Positions 43,371 to 54,126 of a stretch of DNA of 64,000 bases are shown here, piece by piece (within the stretch, counting starts at the first letter, position 1; every line of letters begins with the position of its first letter). Source of the stretch: Litsea cubeba. Taxonomy: Eukaryota > Streptophyta > Magnoliopsida > Laurales > Lauraceae. The translations under genes and the position numbers were made by a program. Under the pieces are notes generated by a model. It saw only the letters and a program-made list of their open reading frames with translations, searched no databases and was not told the DNA's origin. The DNA lies in NCBI GenBank assembly GCA_012931725.1, contig CM022946.1, forward strand, positions 76,532,880-76,596,879, read 5' to 3'.

Positions 43371-43745
43371 TCCATTTCGCGCTATGAGAGCACCTCGGCA
43401 CTCTTGCCAGCTTGCCGGCGCGCCCCTGGTGACGAGCGAGTGGGTCTTCTCCATTTCGCGCTATGAGAGCACCTCGGCACTCTTGTCAGTTTGCCGGCGC
43501 GCCCCTGGTGACGAGCCAGTGGGTCTTCTCCATTTCGCGCTATGAGAGCACCTCGACACTCTTGCCAGGTTGCCGGCGCGCCCCTGGCGACGAGCCAGTG
43601 GGTCTTCTCCATTTCATGCTATGAGAGCACCTCGGTACTCTTGCCAGGTTGCCGGCGCGCCCCTGGTGACGAGCCAGTGGGTCTTCTCCATTTCGTGATT
43701 GTGTGAGCACCTTGAAATTCTTGCCAGGTTGCCGGCACGCCCCCT
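43371..43745. repeat. 79-base minisatellite downstream of Tat1 pol
   Basis: Five units start at 43,371, 43,450, 43,529, 43,608 and 43,687 with an exact 79-base period. Each contains TCCATTTCGCGCTATGAGAG and GCCGGCGCGCCCCTGG. The last unit is diverged and incomplete. Lies 114 bases after the pol stop. Confidence 0.95.
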
Positions 43746-44144
43746 ACATATCTATCGATGGGGCAGCGATCCTAATGATATAATCCGGGGCTAACCTGAG
43801 GGCAGCTCGGCACCTATTTCTACCGAGCTCTAATGCATCTCGCTTGCTGCTATCCAAGCTTGATCAGTGAACTGAGCGGCAATACGTTCTCATATGTTCG
43901 GAGCACGCAAATCGGATTCGTTAAGCCAAACTCACATACTTGTGCAAAACATTTGAAAAGCAAAAGACGTGCATAACAAGAGAAGTGACCCAGATAATAG
44001 CCAAAGAAAGCTTCAATTGCATTGAATCTCCATTCATTACATAAAACGACCAATACAATTGAGAACCAAGAACAAGAAAGATACATAAAAAACAACAGCA
44101 ATCAAAAAATTTCTACGAGCAGAACCGACAAGATCGGCCCGAAG
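43746..44144. other. Tat1 3' region without gene
   Basis: About 400 bases between the minisatellite and the antisense ORF end. A poly-A-like plus-strand stretch near 44,040-44,110 could be the 3' UTR of the antisense ORF read from the other strand. Nothing else is seen. Confidence 0.5.
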
Positions 44145-44790
44145 TCACGCAGGATCAGAGTTGTGAGGAGTGGCAGCGGCCCTGACGTTGATCCCGGTCT
44201 GATAAGCGGCAGCCGCCTCGCCAGCAGGGTCAGCGACAAGAGGGGCAGAGCTCGGCACCGGAGTTGGAAACAGGGGGGGGGGATCCTGGAAGGACGGATG
44301 GTCCTCCGAGACCCCCACCTCCTTCAGAGCGGTACGCCATGCTTTTACCCAGGCTTTATCCCTCACAACGAGGACTCTGGCCTTATAGTGAGTCGTGATA
44401 TGTGCCTTGGCATCCTCGAAGACAGTGTCACACTCCGACTCTAGTCTCGCCTCGACCTCGTCTGCCCTCTTTCACTCGGCCTGGAGTTGGACTGCGAAGT
44501 CGTCTCTCAGCCTCTCAAGGGAGGTCTCGAGCTCGGCCACCTTTTTCTTCTCGGCTTTAACTTTGCTCTTCGCTTGCTCCCCACCTTGAACTCGTCTTCG
44601 GCCTTCCTCAATTTCAGGGTCACGACATCCAAGGCTTCCTCAAGACCGTTATTCTCTGCTTTTAACTCTGCGACTTTAGGACCATGGTTGCTGAACCTGT
44701 CCGCGACAACCATGGACTTTTGTACCTTCTGTCAAAGAAACAAGGTGTGTGGGGAGATTTCCAAAGCTCCAGGATTACGCTAATCACGAC
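44145..44790 (-). pseudogene. Antisense coiled-coil ORF remnant in Tat1
   Basis: Minus-strand frames between pol and the LTR. From about 44,713, AELKAENNGLEEALDVVTL leads after a shift near 44,580 into KVKAEKKKVAELETSLERL. After a TGA at about 44,480 it continues with DEVEARLESECDTVFEDAKA and then to the stop at 44,145. Heptad-rich Leu/Ala/Glu/Lys sequence suggests a coiled coil, with a Pro/Ala-rich tail. It resembles the C-terminal part of antisense ORFs reported in Tat-clade elements and corresponds in position to the antisense gene at 18,813-23,381. No start or N-terminal domain is visible. Function unknown. Confidence 0.55.
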
Positions 44791-44799
44791 CATCAGATG

Positions 44800-45618
44800 G
44801 GATTAAGCGATCTCACGTGCCATCTGCGTGAGACCACCTCGGTTGCACGGGCAGGGACCCCGGCCTAAGTCAGACAGGTCTAGGCCGCTAGCGCTGAGCT
44901 CGGATGCCCCAGGTGCCCACCTCGGCCGAAAGCCCCACCTATGGCCAAAGGTGCCGGGACGAAAGCCGAAGCAAGGAGAGAGTCTCCACTCGCGCCCCTC
45001 CCCCCCACGTCATCGGACACGTGGAGGAATAGGGACGCGAGCTAGTAAGACAGATGCGACGTCCAGCCATCCTCAATCTTCGCCGGATCCCTGACAGGGC
45101 GGTATCCAGCGGCTGAGGCCAAATCTGGGCAAGGCCCGAGGATAGATCCGATGGTACCCCTACCGCCAAAGGCGTCCAATACAATCTGGCCCAACGTGAC
45201 ACACATTTAAAGCGATATGGGCCGATCCGACTGTCATTAAATGCAGAGTGGGCTGGACTGGACCGCATTTATTATTTTGTGGGCTGATAATAATTTCCCT
45301 GTGAAGTCATGGGACCCACACCAAGATATCGTCCAAAAATATCTTCCAAATCATCTATAAATAGAGCTGCATTTCACATACAAGGTACGCACAACCCAAC
45401 TCAAGGAGTCGTTACTCTGTCTCTCTTCTCCCTCTCCTTCCTTTGTTCCAGTTTATTCACTGACTTAGGCATCGGAGAGCCTTGCGTCGCTCAGGCCAGG
45501 GTCCTCTGACCGTTTGCTCTCTCCTTTCAGGCTTCCAGGCAGCAGGTTATCTTCTTCATTTGGGTAAGTCCTGTAAGGTACCCCGATTATTGTGGGTCAT
45601 TATTTTTCTGCACCTACA
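44800..45618 (+). repeat. LTR shared by Tat1 end and Tat2 start (left edge unsure)
   Basis: The right end is firm: it ends CCTACA at 45,618, two bases before a primer site, and contains TATAAATAG. The left end is a guess, because no second copy lies in the window and no clear polypurine tract plus TG is seen between about 44,740 and 45,000. As no other LTR separates Tat1 pol from Tat2 gag, this LTR probably ends one element and starts the next. Confidence 0.55.
45356..45364 (+). promoter_or_regulatory. TATA box of Tat2 5' LTR
   Basis: TATAAATAG, about 255 bases before the LTR end. It is followed by a C/T-rich stretch typical of an R/U5 leader. Confidence 0.7.
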
Positions 45619-45620
45619 AT

Positions 45621-45638
45621 TGGAGCCGTCTGTGGGAA
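45621..45638 (+). promoter_or_regulatory. Primer binding site of Tat2
   Basis: TGGAGCCGTCTGTGGGAA starts two bases after the LTR. The form with GCCGTCTGTGGGA is common in Tat-clade elements; the tRNA is not assigned here. Confidence 0.75.
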
Positions 45639-45683
45639 AGCACTATCCCAACCTTCCAAACCTCTCCAATCTTCCCAAAAACC

Positions 45684-47642
45684 ATGCCTCCGAAGGCTAA
45701 GAAAGGCGGAGAGTCCCAGAGAGCAACTTTCGCGCGTCCAGACCCGTTCGTAGACGTCCCTCCTCAGGGACGGCCCGCGGCGGACCGTGGCGCGTCAGCA
45801 GGCGAGGAGCGCGTAGCCTCGCAACCTTTTGTCGAATCTCCTTTCCATGAGGGGTTCGAAACCTCGTGCTCTGACGATGAAGTCCCGCCTCCCCCACGAG
45901 GGGAGCGTCGACCTGATCACCCTTCCAAAGGCAAAGCTCCGGTGGTGGAAGAGCCTCGCCACATGCAGCCTCCTGATGCTGGAGGAGACATCGCAACTCA
46001 AAACGCTCTCCTCCAGGAGCAGGAGCGAATAATCCGCCAACTCCAGCAGCAGCTGAGGGCGGTGCAAAATGCCTCTCAAAGGCAGCCCTCAGAGCCCGAA
46101 GGAGAGAAGAGAGTTGTCCAAAGCAAGGTAATCCAGCCATCCCGAGAGGACCTAAGAGCCTTTCTGGATCAAAAACGCAGCCATGCCTACGATGAGGGAT
46201 CGAGCAACACCCATAGCCATCGTGGCTGCGACGGGCGAGCTCATAGCCATCATGGTCGAGGCCATGCAAAGCGGAAGCCAAGGGCGATGACACCAGAGAA
46301 GGACGACGAGCAGGAGCGGCTCGACAAGCGCATCAAACTAGCTCTCCAGTGCAACCTGGAGATGCGCGACCAGCAAGAGATATGTGGCCCCACCGATCTG
46401 GGGGCCTCTCCTTTCACCCGGGATATCGAAAGAACTCCCTTGCCCAAGAAGTTCTCAGTCCCGCGGTTCGTCCCCTATGACGGACTGTCTGACCCGTCTG
46501 CCCACCTCCATCATTTCTCCTAAAAGATGTCCATCTGGGGGAACGAGGGCCATCTCAACTGCAAGATCTTTTCCTCTAGTCTGAGCGACCTCCCCCTGAA
46601 ATGGTTCTGCGCCCTTCCAGAGAAGTCTGTTTCAAGTTGGAAGGAACTCCAACTCTCTTTCCTGAAGAAGTTCCAAGCCTACAACATCGTCCCCAAAACC
46701 GATGCCGACATCCTCGCTCTAAAGATGAAGCAGGGCGAGACCCTCACCCAGTTCGCCCGGCGATTCTGGGCAATTTACAACCAAATCGAGGATACCAGAG
46801 AAGAAGTGGCGATTTTCGCCTTCTAGAATGCCCTGTTACCAGGGCATGAGCTGCGTAAGGATTTGGCGGGAGATCCCGCTCCCTCCATGCTGGCCTTGAT
46901 GTCCAGGATAAAATGCTTTATCGCCCGGGAGGAGGAAGAAATCAGAGCTCGGGAAGAGGAAGGCCGCGAGGTAGCAGACCCGGAACCCAGGGAAAGGAGC
47001 AGCCAGTCCCAGCAGCGGGGCAAGAAGCCATTCCAGAGGCAAGAGCCGAAGCAGGCATGGGTCTCCAATTCGGCGAGACCCTCAACGTCCCGGTCCGGGG
47101 GCGATAGGAGAGCCAGACCTCCCTCCGACGCCCGCCAGTCTATGAGTATCGTCTTTAAGGAGCCGATCCACCAGGTTATGAACAAAGTCAAATCTCAACC
47201 ATTCTTCAGATGGCCTCGTCCTCTGGCAGGCGATCCCTCCACTCATGACTAGTCCAGGTTTTGTGCCTACCATAAGGGCAACAGGCATAGGACCGAAGAG
47301 TGCAGGACTCTAAAGTTTCACTTGGAGAAGCTCGCCAAGGAAGGCCATCTCGCGGAGTTTGTAAAGGCAGGAGATGTCAGCAGCGGCGGCGGTAGCCGAG
47401 CTCATCAGAGCGTAGCCAGAGATCCGGACAGTGAAGACTCCGAGAAGATCATCAATGTGATCCACCTGGCGCCCTCAGCTCCCTCTCCCTCAGTTCGAGA
47501 CAGCTCTCAGGCTCCTGCCGAAGCCAGGAGGGCCTCGCACGGGAAGGAAGTGATGAGAGCCGAGCTCGGGCCAGCGCCCAAGAAACCTCGCCGTGACCGT
47601 CCAGCAATCTCTTTCTCAAATAAAGATCTGGAGGAAATCTAG
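45684..47642 (+). pseudogene. gag of Tat2
   Basis: Starts at the ATG at 45,684, 46 bases after the primer site (MPPKAKKGGESQ). Features in order: a disordered Pro/Gly/Arg N terminus, a Gln-rich coil (LLQEQERIIRQLQQQL, about 46,010), a His-rich stretch (SHRGCDGRAHSHHGRGHA, about 46,210), the gag domain (VPRFVPYDGLSDPSAHL, LPLKWFCALP, about 46,455-46,610), a basic linker, and a CHHC knuckle (CAYHKGNRHRTEEC, about 47,260). In-frame stops at 46,521, 46,824, 47,250 and 47,640 each sit where related copies have Gln. No frameshift. Gag would be complete but for these stops. Confidence 0.85.
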
Positions 47643-48335
47643 CTCCCTCACAACGACCCTCTGCTCTTGAACATGAAGCTGAAGGACTTCACTATGAAGA
47701 GGATCCTCGTCGACTCCGCCAGTTCCTCCGAGGTCCTCTACTATGAGTGCTTCAAGAAAATGAACCTCTCAGAAGCCGACCTCACGGAGGTCCGAGCGCC
47801 CCTGCTGGGGTTATCCGCCAAACCAGTTTATCCCAAGGGTAAAATCACCCTGGAAACCCGAGTTTGCGGAGCCTCCGTGCTGGCCGACTTCCTAGTCGTG
47901 GACGCCCCTTCTCCTTACAACGTCATCCTGGGATGAACGTGGCTCCATAAATTAGAAGCAGTCCCCTCTTCCCTCCACCAGAAACTGAAATTCGTGCACG
48001 AGAATAAGGAGGGCAAGATGGAGGTGGTTACAGTAGAAGGAGATCAGCAGCAGGCCAGGCAATGCTTGCTGGCCGTGGTCCTAGCAGAGAAGGAGCCAGG
48101 GCGCGTCAATCTCGCGGAGTTTGAAAGGGTCTAGATGAGATCGGCCGAGATCCTGACAAGAAAAGTATTGAAGACCTAGTCGAAGTCAGACTCGATCCAG
48201 CTAACCCTGATAGATTTTTCCTGATTGGCACTGAGCTGCCAGATGAAGAAAGAGCCGAGCTCTCAAGGTTCCTAGTGCAGAACGCGGATGTCTTCGCCTG
48301 GACCCCGAGCGAAATGCCTGGGGTCGACCCAGCCA
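47643..48335 (+). pseudogene. Protease and linker of Tat2
   Basis: LPHNDPLLL, then the active-site segment ILVDSASSSEVL (about 47,705), where the Gly after D-S is Ala, so activity is doubtful. YNVILG is followed by TGA at 47,934 in place of the Arg of GRTW. A shift at about 48,130 and a roughly 40-base deletion near 48,330 (between GVDPA and HKPIV) damage the linker to RT. Confidence 0.8.
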
Positions 48336-49221
48336 CAAGCCAATAGTGTAAAAAGCTTGAAGGACGGGGTTGCAGCAGACAGACGCGGTAGTCGAAGAGG
48401 TCGACAAGTTACTGGAGGCAGGCGCAATCCGGGAGGTCCAGTACCCGGTCTGGCTGGCTAATACGATGGTGGTTAAGAAAAAGACAGGCAAATGGAGGGT
48501 GTGTGTGGACTTCACCGATCTCAACAGGGCCTGCCCTAAAGATAGTTTCCCCCTTTCGAAGATTGATCAGATGATCGACGCCACCGCCGGCCATGATCGA
48601 ATGAGCTTTCTTGATGCCTATAGAGGCTACCATCAGATTCCGATGTATGAGCCAGACGAGGAGAAAACCGCTTTCATAACTCCCCGCGGCACATATTGCT
48701 ACAGAGTCATGCCTTTCGGGTTGAAGAAAGCGGGGGCGACATATCAGCGCCTCGTGACAAAGATGTTCCAGGCTCAGCTCGGCAAAACGGTGGAAGTCTA
48801 CATTGACGACATGGTCGTCAAGTCCAAGCTCTCCAGCGACCATCTGGCGGACCTGGCCCAAGTCTTTAGCATCCTTCGCGCATTCAAGCTCAAGTTGAAT
48901 GCTTCCAAATGCGCGTTCGGCATAGCTTCTGGCAAGTTCCTCGGAAGCCTGGTGACGCGGAGGGGAATAGAGGCTAACCCGGACCAGATCACTGCAATCC
49001 TGGGCATCCAGAGCCCATCTACTACCAAGGAAGTTCAAAAGCTCACAGGCATGGCTGCAGCACTCAATCGCTTCATCAGTCGATCATCAGATAAGTGCAG
49101 GCCATTCTTTCAGCTTCTGAGGAAAATTTTAAAATTTCAATGGACCCCCGAGTGCGACCAAGTGTTGGCAGCACTCAAAACCTATTTGTCTTCACCTCCT
49201 TTACTCTCTACCCCAACCTAG
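48336..49221 (+). pseudogene. Reverse transcriptase of Tat2
   Basis: After stops at 48,349 (TAA, expected Gln) and 48,358 (TGA, expected Arg) the frame is open from 48,361 to 49,218. It has VCVDFTDLNRACPKD, MPFGLKKAGATYQR and the catalytic YIDD in VEVYIDDMVVKSK (about 48,795-48,830), and continues through KLTGMAAALNRF to a TAG at 49,219. The core domain is whole. Confidence 0.85.
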
Positions 49222-50170
49222 GGGGCGATTTTGTATTTATACCTTGCGGTCTCGGATCATGCTGTGAGCTCCGTCCTCATCAGAGAGGTCGGGGGGGAAC
49301 AAAAAACAATTTACTATACGAGCAAGATCCTGCTCGACGCCGAGACCAGATATCTTTTGTTGGAGAAAGTCGCGCTGGCGCTCGTCAGCGCCTCCCGCAA
49401 GCTCTCCCATTATTTCCAATCCCACACCATTGTGGTGATCACAGAGCACCCACTCCATTCTATATTCAAAAAAGCTGACTTTTCAGGACGAATCTCCAAG
49501 TGAGCAGTCGAACTAGGGCAGTATGATATTTAGTACCATCCCTGAACTGCGATCAAAGCCCAAATTCTGGCTGACTTCATCGTAGAGTTCATTTTGCCAA
49601 GCTCGGCTCCGATCCAGCCCGGCATGGCACTGGGAGGCGTAGGGCAAGAGCCTGAAGTTACCAAGGTCAAACAAGCTCCCGCTGGGGCATGGAAGGTCTT
49701 TGTTGACGGTTCGTCTACCTCCAAGCGAGCTGGCACCGGCATAGTCCTCCAATCGCCAGAGGGATTGGTCATAGAGCAAGCCTTCACCTTGGACTTCAAA
49801 GCAACAAATAATGAGGCAGAGTATGAAGCACTGATAGCAGGGTTGGATAGCACCCGAATCCTCGGTGCCCAGCACCTGGTGATCTTCAGCGATTCGCAAC
49901 TGGTAACTAGCCAGCTCGCTGGGGACTACCAGGCCAGGGACGACAGGATGGCGGCCTACTTAGCCCTCGCGCAAAAACTGCTCTCCCTTTTCAAGACGGC
50001 CGAGGTCAAGCAAATCTCGAGAGACACCAACACGCATGTTGATGCGCTTGCAAACCTCCGCTGTCGAAGCAAGAAAGAGGAGGACTGTCGAAATCGGATC
50101 GATATCAAGGTCAAGCTTAGAACTCCACTCACCTCGGTAAGTCCTTTGCGTAGACCTCGGCCCGAGTTGG
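49222..50170 (+). pseudogene. Dual RNase H of Tat2
   Basis: The first RNase H (49,231 to about 49,560) has LYLAVSDHAVSSVL and YYTSKILLDAETRY. It is broken by TGA at 49,501 (Trp), TAG at 49,531 (Gln) and TGA at 49,543 (Arg). The second, archaeal-type RNase H (49,690-50,060) has FVDGSSTSK, ATNNEAEYEALIAG, IFSDSQLV and HVDALANL, all acidic sites kept. A shift at about 50,060 precedes the linker to integrase. Confidence 0.85.
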
Positions 50171-51406
50171 ATGGACCCAATCATCTCCTACTTGAAGGAC
50201 GACCAGCTCCCCGAGGACAAGACTGAAGCCCATCGAATTAGACTCAAGGCAGCTCGATTCTGGTTATCTCCCAAAGGCAGACTCTACAGAAAGTCCTTCA
50301 CGGGTCCATACCTCCAATGCGTCCATCCCAACATGGTGAACAATTTCCTGTATGAGATCCATGAAGGAATCTGTGGCAGTCACATCGGGGGCCGATCGCT
50401 GGCCTACAGGGCAATAAGCCAAGGCTACTGGTGGCCCTACATGCAAAAGGATGCACAAGTGTATGCCAGGAAATGCAAGAAGTGCCAGAAGTTCTCCCAT
50501 TCTCTTCATCAGCCAGCGCAAGACCTAAGTCCCCTCTCGAGTCCATGACCCTTTGCTCAATGGGGGCTGGACATTGTGGGACCTCTTCACCGAGCTCCGG
50601 GGAACAAAAGATGGCTGATCGTTGCGACGGATTACTTCACGAAGTGGATAGAAGCTGAGCCGCTGTCCTCCATCACGGATAGGGATTCCAGAAACTTCAT
50701 ATTGAAGAACATTATAACGAGGTTCGGCATCCCCAAGACCATGATTTTGGACAACGGGACTCAGTTCGACTCCAAATCCTTCAAGGACTTCTGCCAAGAG
50801 CATGGCATCAAAAACCATTACTCCACTCCAGCATATCCACAAAGCAATGGCCAGGCTGAGATTTCTAATAAGGTAATCCTGGATGGCCTCAAGAAGCGGT
50901 TAGACAAGGCAAAAGGGAGATGGACAGAGGAGCTTCCCAGCGTGCTGTGGGCGTACAGAACAACTCCAAGGCGATCCACCTCGGCGACCCCTTTCTCTCT
51001 GGCTTACGGGATGGAGGCGGTCATTCCCTTGGAAATTGGCCTCCCCACTCTGAGGACAGAATTAGTCGACCAGGGCTGAAACAACACAAACTTGGCAATG
51101 GAGTTGGACCTAGCAGACGAGCGTCGAGAAGCAGCGGCCCTACGACTGACTGACTATCAGCAGCGGCTAGCCAGAGGCTACACTGAAAAAGTCAGAGAAA
51201 GAAGTTTCTCCATTGGCGAGTTGGTCCTAAAGAAAACCCTGCCAGCTGACAAAGATCCAAATGAAGGAAAATTAGCCCCGAACTGGCACGGTCCATTCAA
51301 GGTGGTCTCACTGGCGGGACGATCCTTTTACAAACTCGAAGACTTAGAAGGCAAGCCATTGCCGAGGCCATGGAATGCATCCCATTTGAATAAATTCTAT
51401 TTCTGA
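50171..51406 (+). pseudogene. Integrase of Tat2
   Basis: One frame throughout. Zinc-binding HEGICGSH and CKKC (about 50,360-50,490). Catalytic D in LDIVGPL (about 50,570), D in LDNGTQFD (about 50,750) and E in NGQAEISNK (about 50,855). C-terminal LAPNWHGPFKV module, ending HLNKFYF at the stop at 51,404-51,406. Only two stops break it: TGA at 50,546 (Arg in PRPFAQW) and TGA at about 51,078. The best preserved Tat integrase in the window. Confidence 0.85.
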
Positions 51407-51487
51407 AGATGTAACACAAACCTCAGAATCAATGAAAGCAGCTTTTGCCATCAAACTGTGTCGTCTCTCCTTATCTGAGTTCGGCAG

Positions 51488-51732
51488 TTCTGGGTCCTTG
51501 ACCCTGGAGAAGGCTTCGAGTTCATACACTCAATCGTCTCCTAAAGCTTGGGTCCTTGACCCTGGAAAAGGTTTCGAGTTCATACACTCAGTCGTTTCCT
51601 AAAGTTTGGGTCCTTGACCCTGGAGAAGGCTTCGAGTTCATACACTCAGTCGTCTCCTAAAGCTTGGGTCCTTGACCCTGGAAAAGGCTTCGAGTTCAGA
51701 CACTCAGTCGTTTCCTAAAGCTTGGGTCCTTG
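51488..51732. repeat. 58-base minisatellite downstream of Tat2 pol, left part
   Basis: Units with GGGTCCTTGACCCTGG and TTCGAGTTCATACACTCAGT repeat every 58 bases from about 51,491. The fifth unit is cut by the copia element, which duplicated CCTTG. Confidence 0.95.
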
Positions 51733-51969
51733 TGTTGGGATTGGTGTATGCCCTAAAGCCCACTAGCTGCACTTTCATCTTTTGTTACTGGATATTTACT
51801 CGTTATTTAATGGAAAGACTCTTTTATGCTTAAACATGTATATATGTATGGTTGTGTAAGGCCCATTATTTCTAGTAAATGAATTAGGTGTGTAGTGTCT
51901 ACGCACAGATAGGTCTAATTCATGGACAACTAGAAACATCATATTTGTTCATAACTGAAAGATGGAGCT

Positions 51970-52351
51970 CTCTTTCTCATTCCTCATAAGTTGGTTGCTG
52001 GTTTCCCTCCCTGTTTAATGCTTGGAGCATGTTTTCCCAATCTGGTAGCCTCCCTTCTTAGAAGACTGAGCTTCTGCTGCGGCCTGTTTCTCTGTTGCAA
52101 GTTCCTTTTCAGTGTCCTCAGTAGGTCGATGGCTCCAAGCTCTCTTCTCTTGGGTGAAGTTCGGTCACCTCAGTTCGGCGATCTGCAGCTCCTCCTGTCT
52201 CTGCTGCCTTTTCCCTGTTTTGAAGGTTCCTTTGTAATTATCAGTGTGGGTTGGGTTTTTGGGCTGTTTCTGTCTTGTGCAGTCTTTTGTATTTTTGGGG
52301 GCTTCTAGCCCTTCTCTCTTCTTTCAATACAAATTAACCATTCAGCAAAAA
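51970..52351 (+). mobile_element. LINE-like insertion in copia 5' LTR
   Basis: 382 bases absent from the 3' LTR, flanked by a perfect 17-base duplication AACTGAAAGATGGAGCT (51,953-51,969 and 52,352-52,368) and ending in a short A run. A long target duplication plus a 3' A tail is the mark of LINE-driven retroposition. The 3' end (TTTGTATTTTTGGGGGC, then CAATACAAATTAACC before the A run) resembles the 3' UTR of plant L1-type LINEs, so a strongly 5'-truncated LINE is likely. A processed transcript of other origin cannot be excluded. No coding domain is visible. Confidence 0.75.
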
Positions 52352-53618
52352 AACTGAAAGATGGAGCTGGGCACTTCATCTTGGTAGAAGTTATAATGAG
52401 AGACTCTCCTGTATTCAGGGTGACTTACCTAAGTCATGGGAGGGCTTTCCCGGATTCATCTCATTAGTGCATATGCAATGCATTGAACAGGACCATGGTA
52501 GGTGTGATCTCTAAAATAGTACTATCACAGAGAGAGATCAAGTCACCTCATGCTACTGAGTGACCGGTGCTCTTTATCTTGAGCATTTGTGGATGAACTG
52601 ACGAAGTCAAGTTCTTGTGCTTTAATTCACTATGGGTGAGATTCTTTTCATGGGTCAACAGCTCTGTGTTTTGGGTACTCGGACTTGATCAGTTGGGACA
52701 TGCAGATGCAATATAGAATCTATGCTATCTGATGATGGAATAATCGTCCCCTTAGAATTATCTGATTAATCATCAAAATCTAAGATCTTAGTATATGGAT
52801 GTTCCATATGGATATTGAACTTGTGGGTCGCTCCCTGGATCAAGAGAATGATATTCGAATGATGATTATGTTAAGGATATGAAGTTCTAAGGTTTAGATG
52901 TAATCGGGAAGGTTGATAGTACATGTGATAACCTGACTCGATTATGGATGTTACATAGAGGGGCATTCAGGTCATTACACTTAGTAGGTCGAAGACAACC
53001 GTCATTTTATGACGAGCTTATTATATTATATATTTGTCCTTGGAGTTCAACCATAACTCTTTAGTGGAATGAGTTAAGGTTAAAATGGTCTTTATGTTGC
53101 TATGGGTTTAGCATGAACATTTTGGTCATTTTGGGAGCCAATGGCAAATATGTCTTTTGGTCCCTTCTCAAGATTGGCATGGTTTCCTAAAATGTTTAGA
53201 TAACATTTGGATGAATTATTTTAGTGGAAAAATAATTTTGAGTTTAAATTCAAATAGGCCTTTGATGGCATACATGAATTTAATTCTAGATAAATTGTAT
53301 GTGGGCCATGGTGTGCATTATCATGAGGGACGTCCATAATAGGATTTCCATGGGTAAGGTTTCCAATTTTAAGTAGGTCTCTCTACTTGAAAGGTTGGAC
53401 TCCTCTTTGGAATAGTATTCCTATGAGAAAGTTTCCTTTTTGGATTAGGAACTTAAATTAGTAAGTGTTCTACAACTAGGATTACTAATTGCATGGGAAG
53501 TTCCTTTTAGTTTCCTTTTCTAATTGGAGTGTTTCTTAAAGGAAATAAGTCTTTCCTTTTAGGACATCTTTTAGAATAAGGAGAGATAACTTTATGGGAA
53601 AGGTTTCCTCAAAGTTTC

Positions 53619-53626
53619 TATAAAAG
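53619..53626 (+). promoter_or_regulatory. TATA box, copia 5' LTR
   Basis: TATAAAAG; the same sequence is at 61,310-61,317 in the 3' LTR. Confidence 0.65.
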
Positions 53627-54113
53627 AAACCCATCCCCCTTTGGACGTCCAACACTTGGGAAGCCATAAGGAGAGCCACACGTCCAGCCCTTTGGAGGTC
53701 TTCTTCTTCATTGAAGAAAGCTTAAGGTCTGAGATTTTCCATTAGAAAAATAGTTCTTGATTCCTAGATTAAGATCCCACCATCTTAGCCAATCAGATTT
53801 GGAAGTGAGATAGAGGAGAAGATCAAAGGCAATACTAGTGCAGAAAAATTCCAGCAACTTGTTTGCTAATTGCAAGTCTGAGTTCGGGCCTTTGGATCTA
53901 TTTTTCAGAGATTTGAAGTCTACAATCTTCGAGGTAATAGTCTTCTTCATTCTCCTTTAATTATACACTTGTTGGTCATGAATTCATGGAGTTCTCATGC
54001 GATCTATATGGCTAATTTATGCTGGCCAAATCAGATTTTTTAAAATCTGTCATGTTACAAATTAGCCATGAATGTCTTCCGCTAATTCAGATCTGAATCG
54101 CAGTTTCTTTCAG

Positions 54114-54126
54114 TGGTATCAGAGCC
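54114..54126 (+). promoter_or_regulatory. Primer binding site of copia element (Met tRNA)
   Basis: TGGTATCAGAGCC, complementary to the 3' end of initiator-Met tRNA, one base after the LTR end. Confidence 0.9.

Larger units (their letters stand above)
10996..45618 (+). mobile_element. Tat1: Ty3/gypsy Tat element split by two insertions
   Basis: Plus-strand element in three pieces: about 10,996-15,246, 38,333-38,963 and 42,686-45,618. Removing the 23.1-kb element with one CTCCT, and the solo LTR with one TACCC, restores the line-up with Tat2 integrase at both joints. Domain order is gag, protease, RT, RNase H, archaeal-type RNase H, integrase, then a 79-bp minisatellite, an antisense coiled-coil ORF remnant and an LTR. 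The second RNase H places it in the Tat clade. The 5' LTR and gag N terminus are missing at the head-to-head junction. Several stops, frameshifts and a Glu-to-Lys change in integrase show it is dead. Confidence 0.85.
51733..54112 (+). repeat. 5' LTR of copia element
   Basis: 2,380 bases, ending two bases before the primer site's TGG. Longer than the 3' LTR because of an insertion at 51,970-52,351. TATAAAAG at 53,619-53,626 is the likely promoter. Confidence 0.9.

Noticed and set aside
52000..52308. 105-codon hydrophobic frame inside the LINE-like insert
   Set aside because: Lies in what looks like a LINE 3' UTR; no domain, and absent from the other LTR.
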